Part shown: piece after piece, positions 18,844 through 26,888 of the stretch
Numbering within the stretch: position 1 is the stretch's first letter
Layout of the letters: the number at the start of each line of letters is the position of its first letter
Assembly (NCBI GenBank): GCA_046330255.1
Contig: JAXLTC010000001.1
Coordinates: forward strand, 682,001-746,000
DNA: 64,000 nt
Direction of reading: 5' to 3'
DNA from: JBBSBL01 sp046330255
GTDB lineage: Bacteria; Actinomycetota; Thermoleophilia; Solirubrobacterales; Solirubrobacteraceae
Notes under the pieces: model-generated
Told to the model about the DNA's origin: nothing
Seen by the model: the letters and a program-made list of their open reading frames with translations, nothing else
The model's database searches: none
Translations under genes and position numbers: made by a program

Positions 18844-19598
18844 ACGGCGAGGAAGTCGAGCGCGCGGTCGAGCGGCGCGCGGCGGAGCGCGAAGTCGCGC
18901 GCGCGGATCGCCGGCGTGAAGCGGTCGTAGAACGCGCGGGTCACCCCGAGCCGCGGATGCACCGAATCCCACCCGAGGCTCAGCGCAGCCTCGTGCGCGC
19001 GCAACCGGCGGGCGTGGAAAAGCCCGTACAGCTCGACCGAGCGAAAGTGCTCGGCGCACAGCGCGCGGAACTCGTGCGGGCGGTACTCGCGCACGTGCCA
19101 CGGGTTCCCGGACTTCTCGGCCCCGGGCGGGGCCAGCGTGAGCACGTTCGGCGTCGAGACGTACGCGACGCCGCCGGGCGTGAGCAGGCCCCGAAAGTGG
19201 TCGAGGATCGCTCCGGGATCGCTCACGTGCTCGATCGTCTGCAGGAAGACGACCGCGTCGCACCGCTCGGCGAACTCCTCGACCAGCGCACGCTCGAAGC
19301 GCAGCCCCTGCCGCGTGTAGCGCAGCCGCGCGTGCTCGTGAGCCTCCGGGTTGGCGTCGACGCCGACCACCGACGCCGCTCCGCGCGCGAGAACCTCCGA
19401 GCCGTACCCCTCGCCGCACGCCATGTCAACGACGCGCAACCCGATCGTGCGCGCCGCGATCCACTCGTAGACCGCGAGGTGGCGCCGATACCAGTAGTTC
19501 TCCTCCGGGACATCCGGCAGCGTGCGCTCGCCGGTGAGCTCCAGCGCGGGAACTCCGGGCGGCTGGTCCTGCTGGAGGTAGCGGCCGGCGGTCGGCAC
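18831..19598 (-). CDS. SAM-dependent methyltransferase (Rv3030-like)
   Basis: 255 residues from GTG. The N-terminal LTGERTLPDVPEENYWYRRH closely resembles Rv3030 of M. tuberculosis as recalled (LTGERT.PD...NYW.RRH). The Rossmann core has VVDMACGEGYGSEV (motif I), VVGVDANPEA (acidic residue binding the ribose) and VVFLQTIEHVSDP. YVSTPN follows. In mycobacteria this gene sits beside the GH57 and GT4 genes for polymethylated glucose lipopolysaccharide, so sugar O-methylation is the likely role. The GTG is chosen because TACCCT lies 8 bases upstream and the divergent gene starts only 27 bases away. Confidence 0.9.
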   Translation of the reverse strand: MPTAGRYLQQDQPPGVPALELTGERTLPDVPEENYWYRRHLAVYEWIAARTIGLRVVDMACGEGYGSEVLARGAASVVGVDANPEAHEHARLRYTRQGLRFERALVEEFAERCDAVVFLQTIEHVSDPGAILDHFRGLLTPGGVAYVSTPNVLTLAPPGAEKSGNPWHVREYRPHEFRALCAEHFRSVELYGLFHARRLRAHEAALSLGWDSVHPRLGVTRAFYDRFTPAIRARDFALRRAPLDRALDFLAVCRT

Positions 19599-19606
19599 GG
19601 CGGCGA

Positions 19607-19616
19607 AGGGTAGAGT
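19607..19616. promoter_or_regulatory. Overlapping bidirectional -10 between two methyltransferase genes
   Basis: In AGGGTAGAGT the plus strand gives TAGAGT (19611-19616), 9 bases before the ATG at 19626. The minus strand gives TACCCT (19607-19612), 8 bases before the GTG at 19598. The two hexamers share two base pairs, so the promoters should exclude each other. Confidence 0.5.
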
Positions 19617-19625
19617 CCGCGCGCC

Positions 19626-20543
19626 ATGGCCGCCCCCCGGACCGACGCGGAGATCCGCCGGGTCAACGAGCGCTACCACGACGTCGCCGCCTGCTCCTAC
19701 GACTCGAAGTGGGGCATCGACTTCGGCCGCGCCGGGCTCGCCCAGGTCCGCGCGAAGCTGGAGAAGGCGCTCGGCGAGCCGCTCGGGCACACGGGCCGCA
19801 GCCTCGAGATCGGGGCCGGCACCGGCTACTTCTCGCTCAACCTGCTGCTCGCCGGCGTCGTGGAGCAGGCCGTCTGCACCGACATCTCGCCCGGGATGCT
19901 CTCGGCGCTGTCCGCGAACGCACGGCGCCTGGGCCTGGAGGTCGAGACGGCGGTCGCCGACGCCGAGGCGCTGCCGTTCGAGGAGGAGTCGTTCGACCTC
20001 GTGCTAGGTCACGCGGTCCTGCACCACCTGCCGGACCTGGAGCGCGTCTTCGGCGAGCTTCACCGGGTCCTGCGCGCCGGCGGCCGCGTCGCGTTCGCGG
20101 GCGAGCCCTCGCGCACCGGGGACCGGATCGCGCGCGTGCCGAAGCGGGGCGCGCTCGCGCTGGCGCCGCTGTGGCGCATGGCCGTCCGCGCCGGGCCCGC
20201 CCCCGCCCCCCACGAGGACGGCTCGGGCAGCGCCGAGGAGCACGATCTGGAGCGCTTCGTGGACGTGCACGCATTCTCCCCCGCCGACCTGGTCAAGCCG
20301 GCGCGTGCGGCCGGCTTCGTAGACGTTCGGATCCGCGGCGAGGAACTGCTCGCCAACTGGTTCGGCTGGACGAACCGCGTGCTCGAGGGCACGGCGGCGC
20401 CGGAGGACATTCCCTGGGCGTGGCGCCAGTACGCCTATCGCGGCTACCTGGCGCTCCAGCACCTCGACAGCAGGCTGCTGGAGCCGCGCCTGCCGCCGTC
20501 GCTCTTCTACAACCTGCTGCTCAGCGCGCGGCGGCCGGCGTAG
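19626..20543 (+). CDS. SAM-dependent methyltransferase, class I
   Basis: 305 residues. Methyltransferase core: LEIGAGTGYFSLNLL (motif I), CTDISPGML, VADAEALPFEEESFDLVLGHAVLHHLPD and LRAGGRVAFAGEPS. A C-terminal extension of about 100 residues (from GDRIARVPK) contains NWFGWTNRVLEG and ends PSLFYNLLLSARRPA. It is transcribed away from the Rv3030-like operon through a shared -10 region, so it may add a second methylation to the same glycan or lipid. Membrane-lipid or quinone methylation is also possible. It is convergent with the FG-GAP lipoprotein gene, 22 bases between stops. Confidence 0.88.
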   Translation: MAAPRTDAEIRRVNERYHDVAACSYDSKWGIDFGRAGLAQVRAKLEKALGEPLGHTGRSLEIGAGTGYFSLNLLLAGVVEQAVCTDISPGMLSALSANARRLGLEVETAVADAEALPFEEESFDLVLGHAVLHHLPDLERVFGELHRVLRAGGRVAFAGEPSRTGDRIARVPKRGALALAPLWRMAVRAGPAPAPHEDGSGSAEEHDLERFVDVHAFSPADLVKPARAAGFVDVRIRGEELLANWFGWTNRVLEGTAAPEDIPWAWRQYAYRGYLALQHLDSRLLEPRLPPSLFYNLLLSARRPA

Positions 20544-20565
20544 CCCGGTCGCGCGCCTCCGCCGC

Positions 20566-21852
20566 TCACGGGTAGTTGAAGGCCGCGTTGGTGAAGATGC
20601 GCACCCGGGCCGAGGACTCGCCGCCGTCGCCGACGACCAACTCGGGCTTGCTGTCGGCGTCGAGCTTGCCGTAGGCCATCGCGGCCGGGGCGGCGCCCGT
20701 CGGGACCGTCACGTAGTAGTAGGGCGGGCTGGTCTGGAACCCGCCGGCGCCGTCGCCGCGGTAGACGATCGCGTTGCCCGCTCCGCGGTTGAGCACGGTC
20801 AGGTCGCCCTTGCCGTCCCCGTCGACATCGCCGATCAGCGCCGCGGAGGGATCGGCCAGCGTGTCGACGGTGGTGAACGAGCCACCCGGCCCGAAGCCGG
20901 TGAACGTGCAGCCCGAGGCGGGCGCCTTCGCCAGCAGCACCTTGTTGTCGCTTCGCGCAACGCCGAGGTCGTCGCGACCGTCGCCATTGAGGTCGCCGAC
21001 CGCCAGCGCCTTGATGTCGAGGCCCGGCTGCTGCGCAGCGATCCCGGCCAGGCACGGCTGAGCGGCGCCGTTGGCGAGCGTGCCCGCGCCGGCGTAGGTG
21101 CCCATCACCTGGAAGTCGATCAGCCGCACCCGGTCGATGCGCAGGCCGACGACGAGGTCGAGCTTGTGGTCGCCGTCCACGTCCCCGGCCTGCAGCGCGG
21201 TCACCGCGGCCGGGAGGCAGCCGCCGCCGCCGGGGCCATAGTCCGAGCCGCAGAGCAGGCTCGAGATCGGGCCGCCGAAGCGATGGTCCTGCGGCGGGCC
21301 GAAGCCGCCGTTGCCGTCACCGGGGTAGATCCGCACCCCGGCGCCCTGGTAGGTGGTCCCGTCGTCCGAAGGGCCGATCGCCGGCAGATCGACCGCCACG
21401 TCGGCCTTCCCGTCGCCGGTGAAGTCCCCGGCGGCGACGAACGAGCGCGGCCCGGTGTCGATCGTCGTGCCGTCGCCGGCGCTGAGCCCGCCGGGGTTGC
21501 GGCCGAACAGCACGCGCACGCTCGAGGTCCCGAGCGCGGCGACGTCGGCGATGCCGTCGCCGTTGAAGTCGGCGGTCGCCACCTTGCTGACCCCGGAGCC
21601 GATCGACGCCTCGCCCGCGAGGCTGAAGTTGGTCCCGCTCCCGGTGAGCCAGCCGACCGCCTGCGAGGCGCCGCCCCCGACGACCACGTCGTTCTGCCCG
21701 TCGCCGTTGACGTCCGCGACCGCGACCGACACGGCGCGCGCGGACGGGCTCGCCGAGCCGTTCAGGCTCGTCGGCGGGAGATTGAAGGCCACGCAGCCCG
21801 ACAGCGCCGCTGCGAGCGCCACGGCCGCGATCCCTGCCGCCTTCGACCTCAC
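20566..21852 (-). CDS. FG-GAP/VCBS beta-propeller lipoprotein
   Basis: 428 residues from GTG. AGGAGG lies about 11 bases before this codon and the product then starts with a clean lipoprotein signal, ending in the lipobox LSGC (Cys20). An upstream in-frame ATG (21909) would add 19 poorly matching residues. The body consists of about seven repeats of the FG-GAP type carrying Ca-binding loops such as DVNGDGQND, DFNGDGIAD, DFTGDGKAD, DVDGDHKLD, DLNGDGRDD and DVDGDGKGD, hence a seven-bladed propeller. It would be anchored on the outside of the cell membrane. Ligand-binding or adhesion is typical; no enzymatic motif is seen. Confidence 0.88.
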   Translation of the reverse strand: MRSKAAGIAAVALAAALSGCVAFNLPPTSLNGSASPSARAVSVAVADVNGDGQNDVVVGGGASQAVGWLTGSGTNFSLAGEASIGSGVSKVATADFNGDGIADVAALGTSSVRVLFGRNPGGLSAGDGTTIDTGPRSFVAAGDFTGDGKADVAVDLPAIGPSDDGTTYQGAGVRIYPGDGNGGFGPPQDHRFGGPISSLLCGSDYGPGGGGCLPAAVTALQAGDVDGDHKLDLVVGLRIDRVRLIDFQVMGTYAGAGTLANGAAQPCLAGIAAQQPGLDIKALAVGDLNGDGRDDLGVARSDNKVLLAKAPASGCTFTGFGPGGSFTTVDTLADPSAALIGDVDGDGKGDLTVLNRGAGNAIVYRGDGAGGFQTSPPYYYVTVPTGAAPAAMAYGKLDADSKPELVVGDGGESSARVRIFTNAAFNYP

Positions 21853-22038
21853 CTCTCGGGCCACCTCCTGCGACGACGACCGCGCCGGCGCACGAGCGCG
21901 GCGGGCCATCGGCCGGGTCTCGGACTGGCGCCGACCATAACCGGCTCGGACGAGCCCGGCCCTAGCCGAAGGGCGAGGTTGTCCTGAAACGGCCGGATCG
22001 CCCGCCCCGCGGAGCGAAACGCGCCATCGCGGGGCCCC

Positions 22039-22044
22039 TACACT
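22039..22044 (+). promoter_or_regulatory. -10 element, leaderless type, before Lon-N gene
   Basis: TACACT ends 8 bases before the ATG at 22053. A GGGAGG between them is too close to the ATG to be a normal ribosome-binding site. Confidence 0.45.
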
Positions 22045-22052
22045 GGGAGGCG

Positions 22053-22679
22053 ATGGCAGGCGCGCGCGTGCGTGACTTCCCGCTGTTCCCGCTCGGGATG
22101 GTCGCGCTGCCGTCGGAGGTGGTGCCGCTGCACATCTTCGAGGAGCGCTACAAGGCGATGATGGCGGTCTGCCTGGAGCGCGAGAGCGAGTTCGGGATCG
22201 TCTGGCTCTCCGACGACGGCCTGCGCGAGATCGGCTGCGCGGTCGAGATCACGGAGGTGCTGGAGCGCATGGAGGACGGGCGGATGAACCTCGTCGCCCG
22301 TGGGACCCGTCCGTTCCGGCTGGTCGAGCGCCAGGACGAGCTCCCCTATCCGGCGGGCACGGTGGAGTTCCTCGACGACCGCGAAGAGCGCTGCGACCGC
22401 GACGCCGTGCTGGCCGCACGGGAGGCCTACGCCGACCTCGTCGAGCGCGCGACCGACCGCCGCCCGGGCGAGCCCGAGCTCGCCGAGCTCGACGCCTACG
22501 GGATGGCGGCGACGGTCGACTTCGGGCTCGACGCCAAGCAGGGCCTGCTCGACGTCCGCTCGGAGAACGGCCGTCTGCGCCTGGTGGCGCGACTGTTCCG
22601 GGCGTCCCTGCGGCGCATGGAGATGGCGGGCCGCGCGCACGCCCGAGCGCGCTCCAACGGCAAGGTGCACTTCGCCTGA
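22053..22679 (+). CDS. Stand-alone Lon N-terminal (substrate-binding) domain protein
   Basis: 208 residues. It matches only the LON N-terminal domain: FPLFPLGMVALPSEVVPLHIFEERY, quoted in part, is the classic opening and EFGIVWLSDDGLREIGCAVEI follows. The AAA ATPase and protease domains of Lon are absent, so it cannot be a protease itself. Such single-domain proteins are common in bacteria and relate to the substrate-recognition part of Lon and of cereblon. It may present substrates to a separate protease, but no partner is visible nearby. Convergent with the small lipoprotein gene. Confidence 0.9.
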   Translation: MAGARVRDFPLFPLGMVALPSEVVPLHIFEERYKAMMAVCLERESEFGIVWLSDDGLREIGCAVEITEVLERMEDGRMNLVARGTRPFRLVERQDELPYPAGTVEFLDDREERCDRDAVLAAREAYADLVERATDRRPGEPELAELDAYGMAATVDFGLDAKQGLLDVRSENGRLRLVARLFRASLRRMEMAGRAHARARSNGKVHFA

Positions 22680-22692
22680 GCGGCGCCGCGGC

Positions 22693-23109
22693 TCAGCGCG
22701 GCAGCCGGCAGACCCGCATCGCGACGTCGCGCGTGAACGCGGCGAGGCGGTAGAGGACCTTCGGCTGGCGGCGCGAGGTGTCGCTCCAGGCGACCGTCCC
22801 GTTCCCGGAGCGCACGCGATAGCGCAGCAGGCTCCCCGGCCCGGGCGCCAACCGCAGCTCACGCCGGGCGGGCTTGGCGAGCTCGCGCTGCAACTCGCGC
22901 GCCTCGAGCAGGTCCGCGGACGGGAGCAGCCGCTCGCGTCCGCGGTTGCAGCGCACCGTGCCTCCGTCGTTCACCACCAGCCCCAGGCGGGCCCCGGGCA
23001 GACTCCCGGCGCGGGCGACCGCGAACAGGTCGGCGGACTCGATCCCGCCGCTGCCACAGCCGGCGAGCGTCGCGAGCGCCAGCGCCGGAATGGCGGCCGC
23101 GCGCCTCAT
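22693..23109 (-). CDS. Small lipoprotein of unknown function
   Basis: 138 residues. Signal peptide MRRAAAIPALALATLAGC ends in a lipobox (LAGC). The mature part has two further Cys (TVRCNRG and MRVCRLP), which may pair, and no recognised domain. The ATG overlaps the gamma-glutamyltransferase stop (ATGA), making it the last gene of the parA-ftsZ-ggt operon. It would be tethered at the outer face of the membrane. No function is proposed. Confidence 0.75.
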   Translation of the reverse strand: MRRAAAIPALALATLAGCGSGGIESADLFAVARAGSLPGARLGLVVNDGGTVRCNRGRERLLPSADLLEARELQRELAKPARRELRLAPGPGSLLRYRVRSGNGTVAWSDTSRRQPKVLYRLAAFTRDVAMRVCRLPR

Positions 23110-24578
23110 GCGCCTGCCGCCGCGCCCCCGCGACGGGGATCGCCGCCGCCGGAGAGCCGTCCCGTGCCCGCCTCTCGCTCGACCGCCTGGGCGCCGCCGA
23201 AGAACAGGTTGCGCGCGCGGAAGCGCGCGACGGCGCGCTCCGGCCCCAGCCCGCTCAGGTCCACCCCGGGCTCGGCGTACACGACGCCGTCCTCGACATG
23301 CAGGCGCGGCGCGTCGACCGCGGGCCCGGCCGCGAGGCCACGATCGACCACCGCGCTGATCACCTGCACGATCGCGGAGCGGATCCGGTTGGAACCGGCG
23401 CTCCCGAGCACGAGCTCCGGCTCGCCGCCGCGCAGCACCACGGTCGGCGCCATCATCGACGGCATCCGGCGCCCGGGCGGATGGGTGTGGAAGCCGAGCG
23501 GGCTGAGGTCGTGCTCGCCCATCATGTTGTTGAGGTGGATGCCGGTCCCCGGCACCACTATCCCCGACCCCTCGCCGTTCGAGCAGGTGACCGAGCATGC
23601 CCACCCGCCGGCGTCGATCACCGAGACGTGCGTGGTCGATCCCAGGCGCGAGGCGAGGAACGCCTCGCCGTAGCCCGGGGTCGCCAGCCCCTCCAGGAAC
23701 TCGGGCGTGCGCTCCGCCTGCGCGGCCTCCATCACGCCGACCAGACGCTCGGGCGACGGCGGGCCCGGCTCGCGATCCAGCAGCGCGAGCGCGTAGGCGA
23801 TCAGCGTCCCGCCCGCCGACGGCGGCGGGTTCGTGAGCACCTCCCTCCCGCGATAGGAAACGCGAACGGGCTCGCGCGCCACGACCTCGTAGGCGGCGAG
23901 GTCCGCGCGGGTCAGCATCCCTCCCCTCGGCTCGAGCCACTCGACGACGGCCGCCGCGACCTCGCCCGTGTAGAACGGCTCGGCGCCGTCGGCCCCGAGA
24001 CGCTCCAGCGCGTCCGCAAGGTCAGGCTGGCGCACGACCCCGCCCTCCCTGAGCAGGCGCCCCCCGGGCGCGTAGATCGCGCCGCACTCCGCGGTCGACC
24101 GCACGATCCCGTCGAGGATCTCCACGACGTAGGCCTGCTGGCCGTTCAGCGCCACGCCGGCGCGCGCCAGCCCGGCCGCGGGCGCCGCCAGGTCGGCCAG
24201 CGGCACCGTGCCGAACCGCTCCGCGGCGGCCTCGATCCCCGCCGCCATCCCGTAGGCGCCGACGGAGGCGGCCCCGACGTTGAACGTCTGGACGGCGTCG
24301 CCGAAGGAGACGTCGACCGGGACCAGTTCCGCGCGGCGCTCGCCGTCCGCCCCCCGCCCCGGCGCCTCGACGAAGAAGTCGAGCAGCACCGCCTCGCCGC
24401 CCGGGGGCACGACGAGCATGTGACCGCCGGCCCCGAGTCCGGTCAGCAGCGGCTCGCAGGCGAACGACGCGAGCAGCGCGCCCAGCGCGGCGTCGACGGC
24501 GTTGCCGCCCGCGCGCAGCACGTCAGCGCCCGCCCGGGCGCTGACCGGATGGCCTGCGGCGACGACGCCGCGGCTCAT
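23106..24578 (-). CDS. ggt: Gamma-glutamyltransferase family protein (Ntn-hydrolase)
   Basis: 490 residues, start MSRGVVAAGHPVSA. Ntn-hydrolase of the GGT family, which self-cleaves at a Thr: the nucleophile is in GSTTHVSVID. GGHMLVV, NPPPSAGG and GTGIHLNNMMGE are family blocks, and PVVMAPTVV-like and GSAGSNRI segments follow. No signal peptide is visible, unlike most periplasmic GGTs, so it may act in the cytosol or on a different gamma-glutamyl or acyl compound (cephalosporin-acylase-like members share the fold). It starts 13 bases after the ftsZ stop and overlaps the lipoprotein gene. Its place in a division operon is unusual. Confidence 0.9.
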   Translation of the reverse strand: MSRGVVAAGHPVSARAGADVLRAGGNAVDAALGALLASFACEPLLTGLGAGGHMLVVPPGGEAVLLDFFVEAPGRGADGERRAELVPVDVSFGDAVQTFNVGAASVGAYGMAAGIEAAAERFGTVPLADLAAPAAGLARAGVALNGQQAYVVEILDGIVRSTAECGAIYAPGGRLLREGGVVRQPDLADALERLGADGAEPFYTGEVAAAVVEWLEPRGGMLTRADLAAYEVVAREPVRVSYRGREVLTNPPPSAGGTLIAYALALLDREPGPPSPERLVGVMEAAQAERTPEFLEGLATPGYGEAFLASRLGSTTHVSVIDAGGWACSVTCSNGEGSGIVVPGTGIHLNNMMGEHDLSPLGFHTHPPGRRMPSMMAPTVVLRGGEPELVLGSAGSNRIRSAIVQVISAVVDRGLAAGPAVDAPRLHVEDGVVYAEPGVDLSGLGPERAVARFRARNLFFGGAQAVEREAGTGRLSGGGDPRRGGAAAGA

Positions 24579-24591
24579 GCGCGGGCGGGGC

Positions 24592-26040
24592 TCAGCCCCG
24601 CGGTATGAACTCGGGCACGTCGAGGTCGGCGGAGGCGCGGCGCGGGGCCGTCCGGCGCTCGACGCGGGGCTCGCCGGCCGGCTCGCGCAGCGCATCCTTC
24701 ACGTCACGCCGCGCCTGCCGGGTCGAGCGCTCCCCCGCGTAGCCGGTCGCCACCACCGTCACCCAGACCTGGTCTTCGAGCTTCTCGTCGACCATCGCGC
24801 CGAAGATGATGTTGGCGTCCGGGTGCGCGGCGTCCGAGACGGCCTTCGCCGCCTCGTTGACCTCCCAAAGCGAGAGGTCGTGCCCGCCCGTGATCGACAG
24901 CAGGATCGAGCGCGCGCCGTCCATGCTGGTCTCCAGCAGCGGGGAGGCCACGGCCTGCTCCGCGGCGTCGATCGCGCGCCGCTCGCCCGAGCCCATGCCG
25001 ATGCCGAGCAGGGCGCTGCCCGCGTCGGTCATGATCGTGCGCACGTCGGCGAAGTCGAGGTTGATGAGCCCCGGCAGCGTCACGAGGTCGGCGATGCCCT
25101 GGACGCCCTGGCGCAGCACATCGTCCGCGACTCGGAACGCCTCGACCATCGACGTGCCCTTCTCCAGCACGCTCAGGAGCCGGTCGTTGGGAACGACGAT
25201 CAGCGTGTCGACCTCCGCGGCGAGCGCCTCGACGCCCGCGTCGGCCTGCGTGCGCCGGCGGGTGCCCTCGAAGCCGAACGGCTTGGTCACGATGCCGACG
25301 ACCAGCGCGCCGATCTCCCGCGCGACCTTCGCGACCACCGGCGCGGCGCCGGTGCCGGTGCCGCCGCCCGCTCCCGCCGCGACGAACACCATGTCCGCGC
25401 CCTTGAGCATCGCCTTGATCGCGTCGTAGTCGTCCTTCGCGGCCGCCCGCCCGAGCTCCGGGTCGGCTCCCGAGCCGAGCCCGCGCGTGATCCCGTCGCC
25501 GATGTGGAGCGTGACCTGGGCCGCCGACTGCTGGAGCGACTGCAGGTCGGTGTTGACCGCGATGAAGTCGATGCCCTCGACCTCGGCCTCGACCATGCGA
25601 TTGACGGCGTTGACCCCCGCGCCGCCCACTCCGACGACGCGGATCGAGGGCGATCCTGCGGGAGCGCGCGTCTCGCCGGCCGCGATCGCCGACGCGGCCC
25701 GCCCGTGGGCGTCACGGGCACCGGGGCGCTCGAGCATGTCATCCGGGATGTCGGCGCTGAACGCTCGGGTCAGGCGCTCGCGCGCGCTCGGCGGCGCCGG
25801 GTGGGGCTTCTCGGCGGGCTCGGCCGCCACCTCGGGATCCAGCGACGGGTGCGGGACATGCGCGCGCGCCGACGGCGCGGGAGCAGGATCGGGCTCGGGC
25901 TCGGGCGCCGGCTCGGCGGCGACGGGCTCGGGCTCCGGCGCGGGCTCCTCGTCGCGCGGCTCCGGTGGGTCCTCGTCTGTCTTGCGAAAGAGGGCCGCCA
26001 GCGGGCCCTCGCGCATGCTCGCGCGCTTACTGCTTCCCAT
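24592..26040 (-). CDS. ftsZ: Cell division GTPase FtsZ with long N-terminal extension
   Basis: 482 residues. The start is ATG 26040, supported by AAGGAGGT 8 bases upstream; it overlaps the parA end by 14 bases. Residues 1 to about 130 are an Ala/Pro/Glu-rich, probably disordered extension absent from normal FtsZ. The GTPase core follows: VVGVGGAGVNAVNRM, the tubulin signature GAGGGTGTGAAP, and the T7 loop NLDFADV needed for GTP hydrolysis in the polymer. The C-terminal tail ends DLDVPEFIPRG, a good FtsZ C-terminal peptide for FtsA/SepF/ZipA-like partners. All catalytic parts are intact. Location beside parA and ggt, outside any dcw cluster, is odd and leaves open whether it is the main or a second FtsZ. 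Confidence 0.93.
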   Translation of the reverse strand: MGSSKRASMREGPLAALFRKTDEDPPEPRDEEPAPEPEPVAAEPAPEPEPDPAPAPSARAHVPHPSLDPEVAAEPAEKPHPAPPSARERLTRAFSADIPDDMLERPGARDAHGRAASAIAAGETRAPAGSPSIRVVGVGGAGVNAVNRMVEAEVEGIDFIAVNTDLQSLQQSAAQVTLHIGDGITRGLGSGADPELGRAAAKDDYDAIKAMLKGADMVFVAAGAGGGTGTGAAPVVAKVAREIGALVVGIVTKPFGFEGTRRRTQADAGVEALAAEVDTLIVVPNDRLLSVLEKGTSMVEAFRVADDVLRQGVQGIADLVTLPGLINLDFADVRTIMTDAGSALLGIGMGSGERRAIDAAEQAVASPLLETSMDGARSILLSITGGHDLSLWEVNEAAKAVSDAAHPDANIIFGAMVDEKLEDQVWVTVVATGYAGERSTRQARRDVKDALREPAGEPRVERRTAPRRASADLDVPEFIPRG

Positions 26041-26794
26041 GCCCGAGGACCTCCTTGGCAAGCTGCCGGTAGCTGTGGGCCGCGATGCCGTCGGGATCGT
26101 ACTTCAGCACCGACATGCCCTTGACCGGGGCCTCTGCGAAGCGGATCGTCTTGCGGATCCGCGACGCGAACACCCGATCCCCGAAGTTCTCCTCGAGGAT
26201 CTCGATCGCCTCCTTCGCGTGAACCGTCCGGGAGTCGACCAGCGTGGGGAGGATCCCCTCGATGTCGACGTCCGGGTTGAGGTTCTCACGAATCATGGCG
26301 AGCGTGTTCTGGAGTTGGATCAGGCCCCGCATCGACAGATACTCGCATTGCACGGGGACGATCACCTTCGTCGCGGCCGTCAGCGCGTTGATCGTGAGCA
26401 GGCCGAGGCTCGGCGGGGTGTCGATGAAGACGAAGTCGTAGTCGTCGTCGATCTCGCGCAGGCCCTTCTGCAGCGAGCGCTCGCGTCCGATCTGGGACGA
26501 CATCGCGATCTCCGCGCCGGCGAGGTCGATCGACGAGCAGGCGATGTCGATCTCCCGCTTGCGGATGACCTCGCGGATCGAGACGTGGTGGACGAGCACG
26601 TCGTACATCGAGCGGTCGATGTTGTCGGGGTCGATGCCCTGGGACATCGTCAGGTTCCCCTGCGGGTCCATGTCCACGCACAGGACGCGGTGCCCCTCCT
26701 CGGCGAACGCGACGGCGAGGTTGAGCGTGGTGGTGGTCTTGGCCACGCCGCCCTTCTGGTTGGCGAACGCGATGACCTTGGCCTTGGCCGTCAC
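26027..26794 (-). CDS. parA: ParA/Soj-family ATPase
   Basis: 255 residues from GTG 26794, chosen because GGAG lies 6 bases upstream; an ATG at 26827 would add 11 residues. Deviant Walker A ANQKGGVAKTTTT, DMDPQGNLT, Walker B FVFIDTPPSLGLLT, and PVQCEYLSMRGL are typical of chromosomal ParA/Soj. MinD-type membrane helix is absent. No parB follows; ftsZ does, with overlapping ends, so it may position the division or other machinery rather than segregate DNA. It is divergent from the ArsA-like pair. Confidence 0.92.
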   Translation of the reverse strand: MTAKAKVIAFANQKGGVAKTTTTLNLAVAFAEEGHRVLCVDMDPQGNLTMSQGIDPDNIDRSMYDVLVHHVSIREVIRKREIDIACSSIDLAGAEIAMSSQIGRERSLQKGLREIDDDYDFVFIDTPPSLGLLTINALTAATKVIVPVQCEYLSMRGLIQLQNTLAMIRENLNPDVDIEGILPTLVDSRTVHAKEAIEILEENFGDRVFASRIRKTIRFAEAPVKGMSVLKYDPDGIAAHSYRQLAKEVLGHGKQ

Positions 26795-26871
26795 TGGATG
26801 CTCCGTCTGGTCGGGGACTCCCGGCATGGGCCTGTTATTCGCACGCGCGCGGGGGATTCCTCCCCGCCGGA

Positions 26872-26877
26872 TAGCCT
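26872..26877 (+). promoter_or_regulatory. -10 element, leaderless type, of ArsA-like operon
   Basis: TAGCCT ends 11 bases before the GTG at 26889. Confidence 0.4.
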
Positions 26878-26888
26878 CCGCGCCACCC

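Noticed and set aside
23106..24578. GGT as part of ergothioneine synthesis (EgtC-like step)
   Set aside because: It is 36 kb from egtBD, in a different operon, and GGT is not the amidohydrolase family of EgtC.
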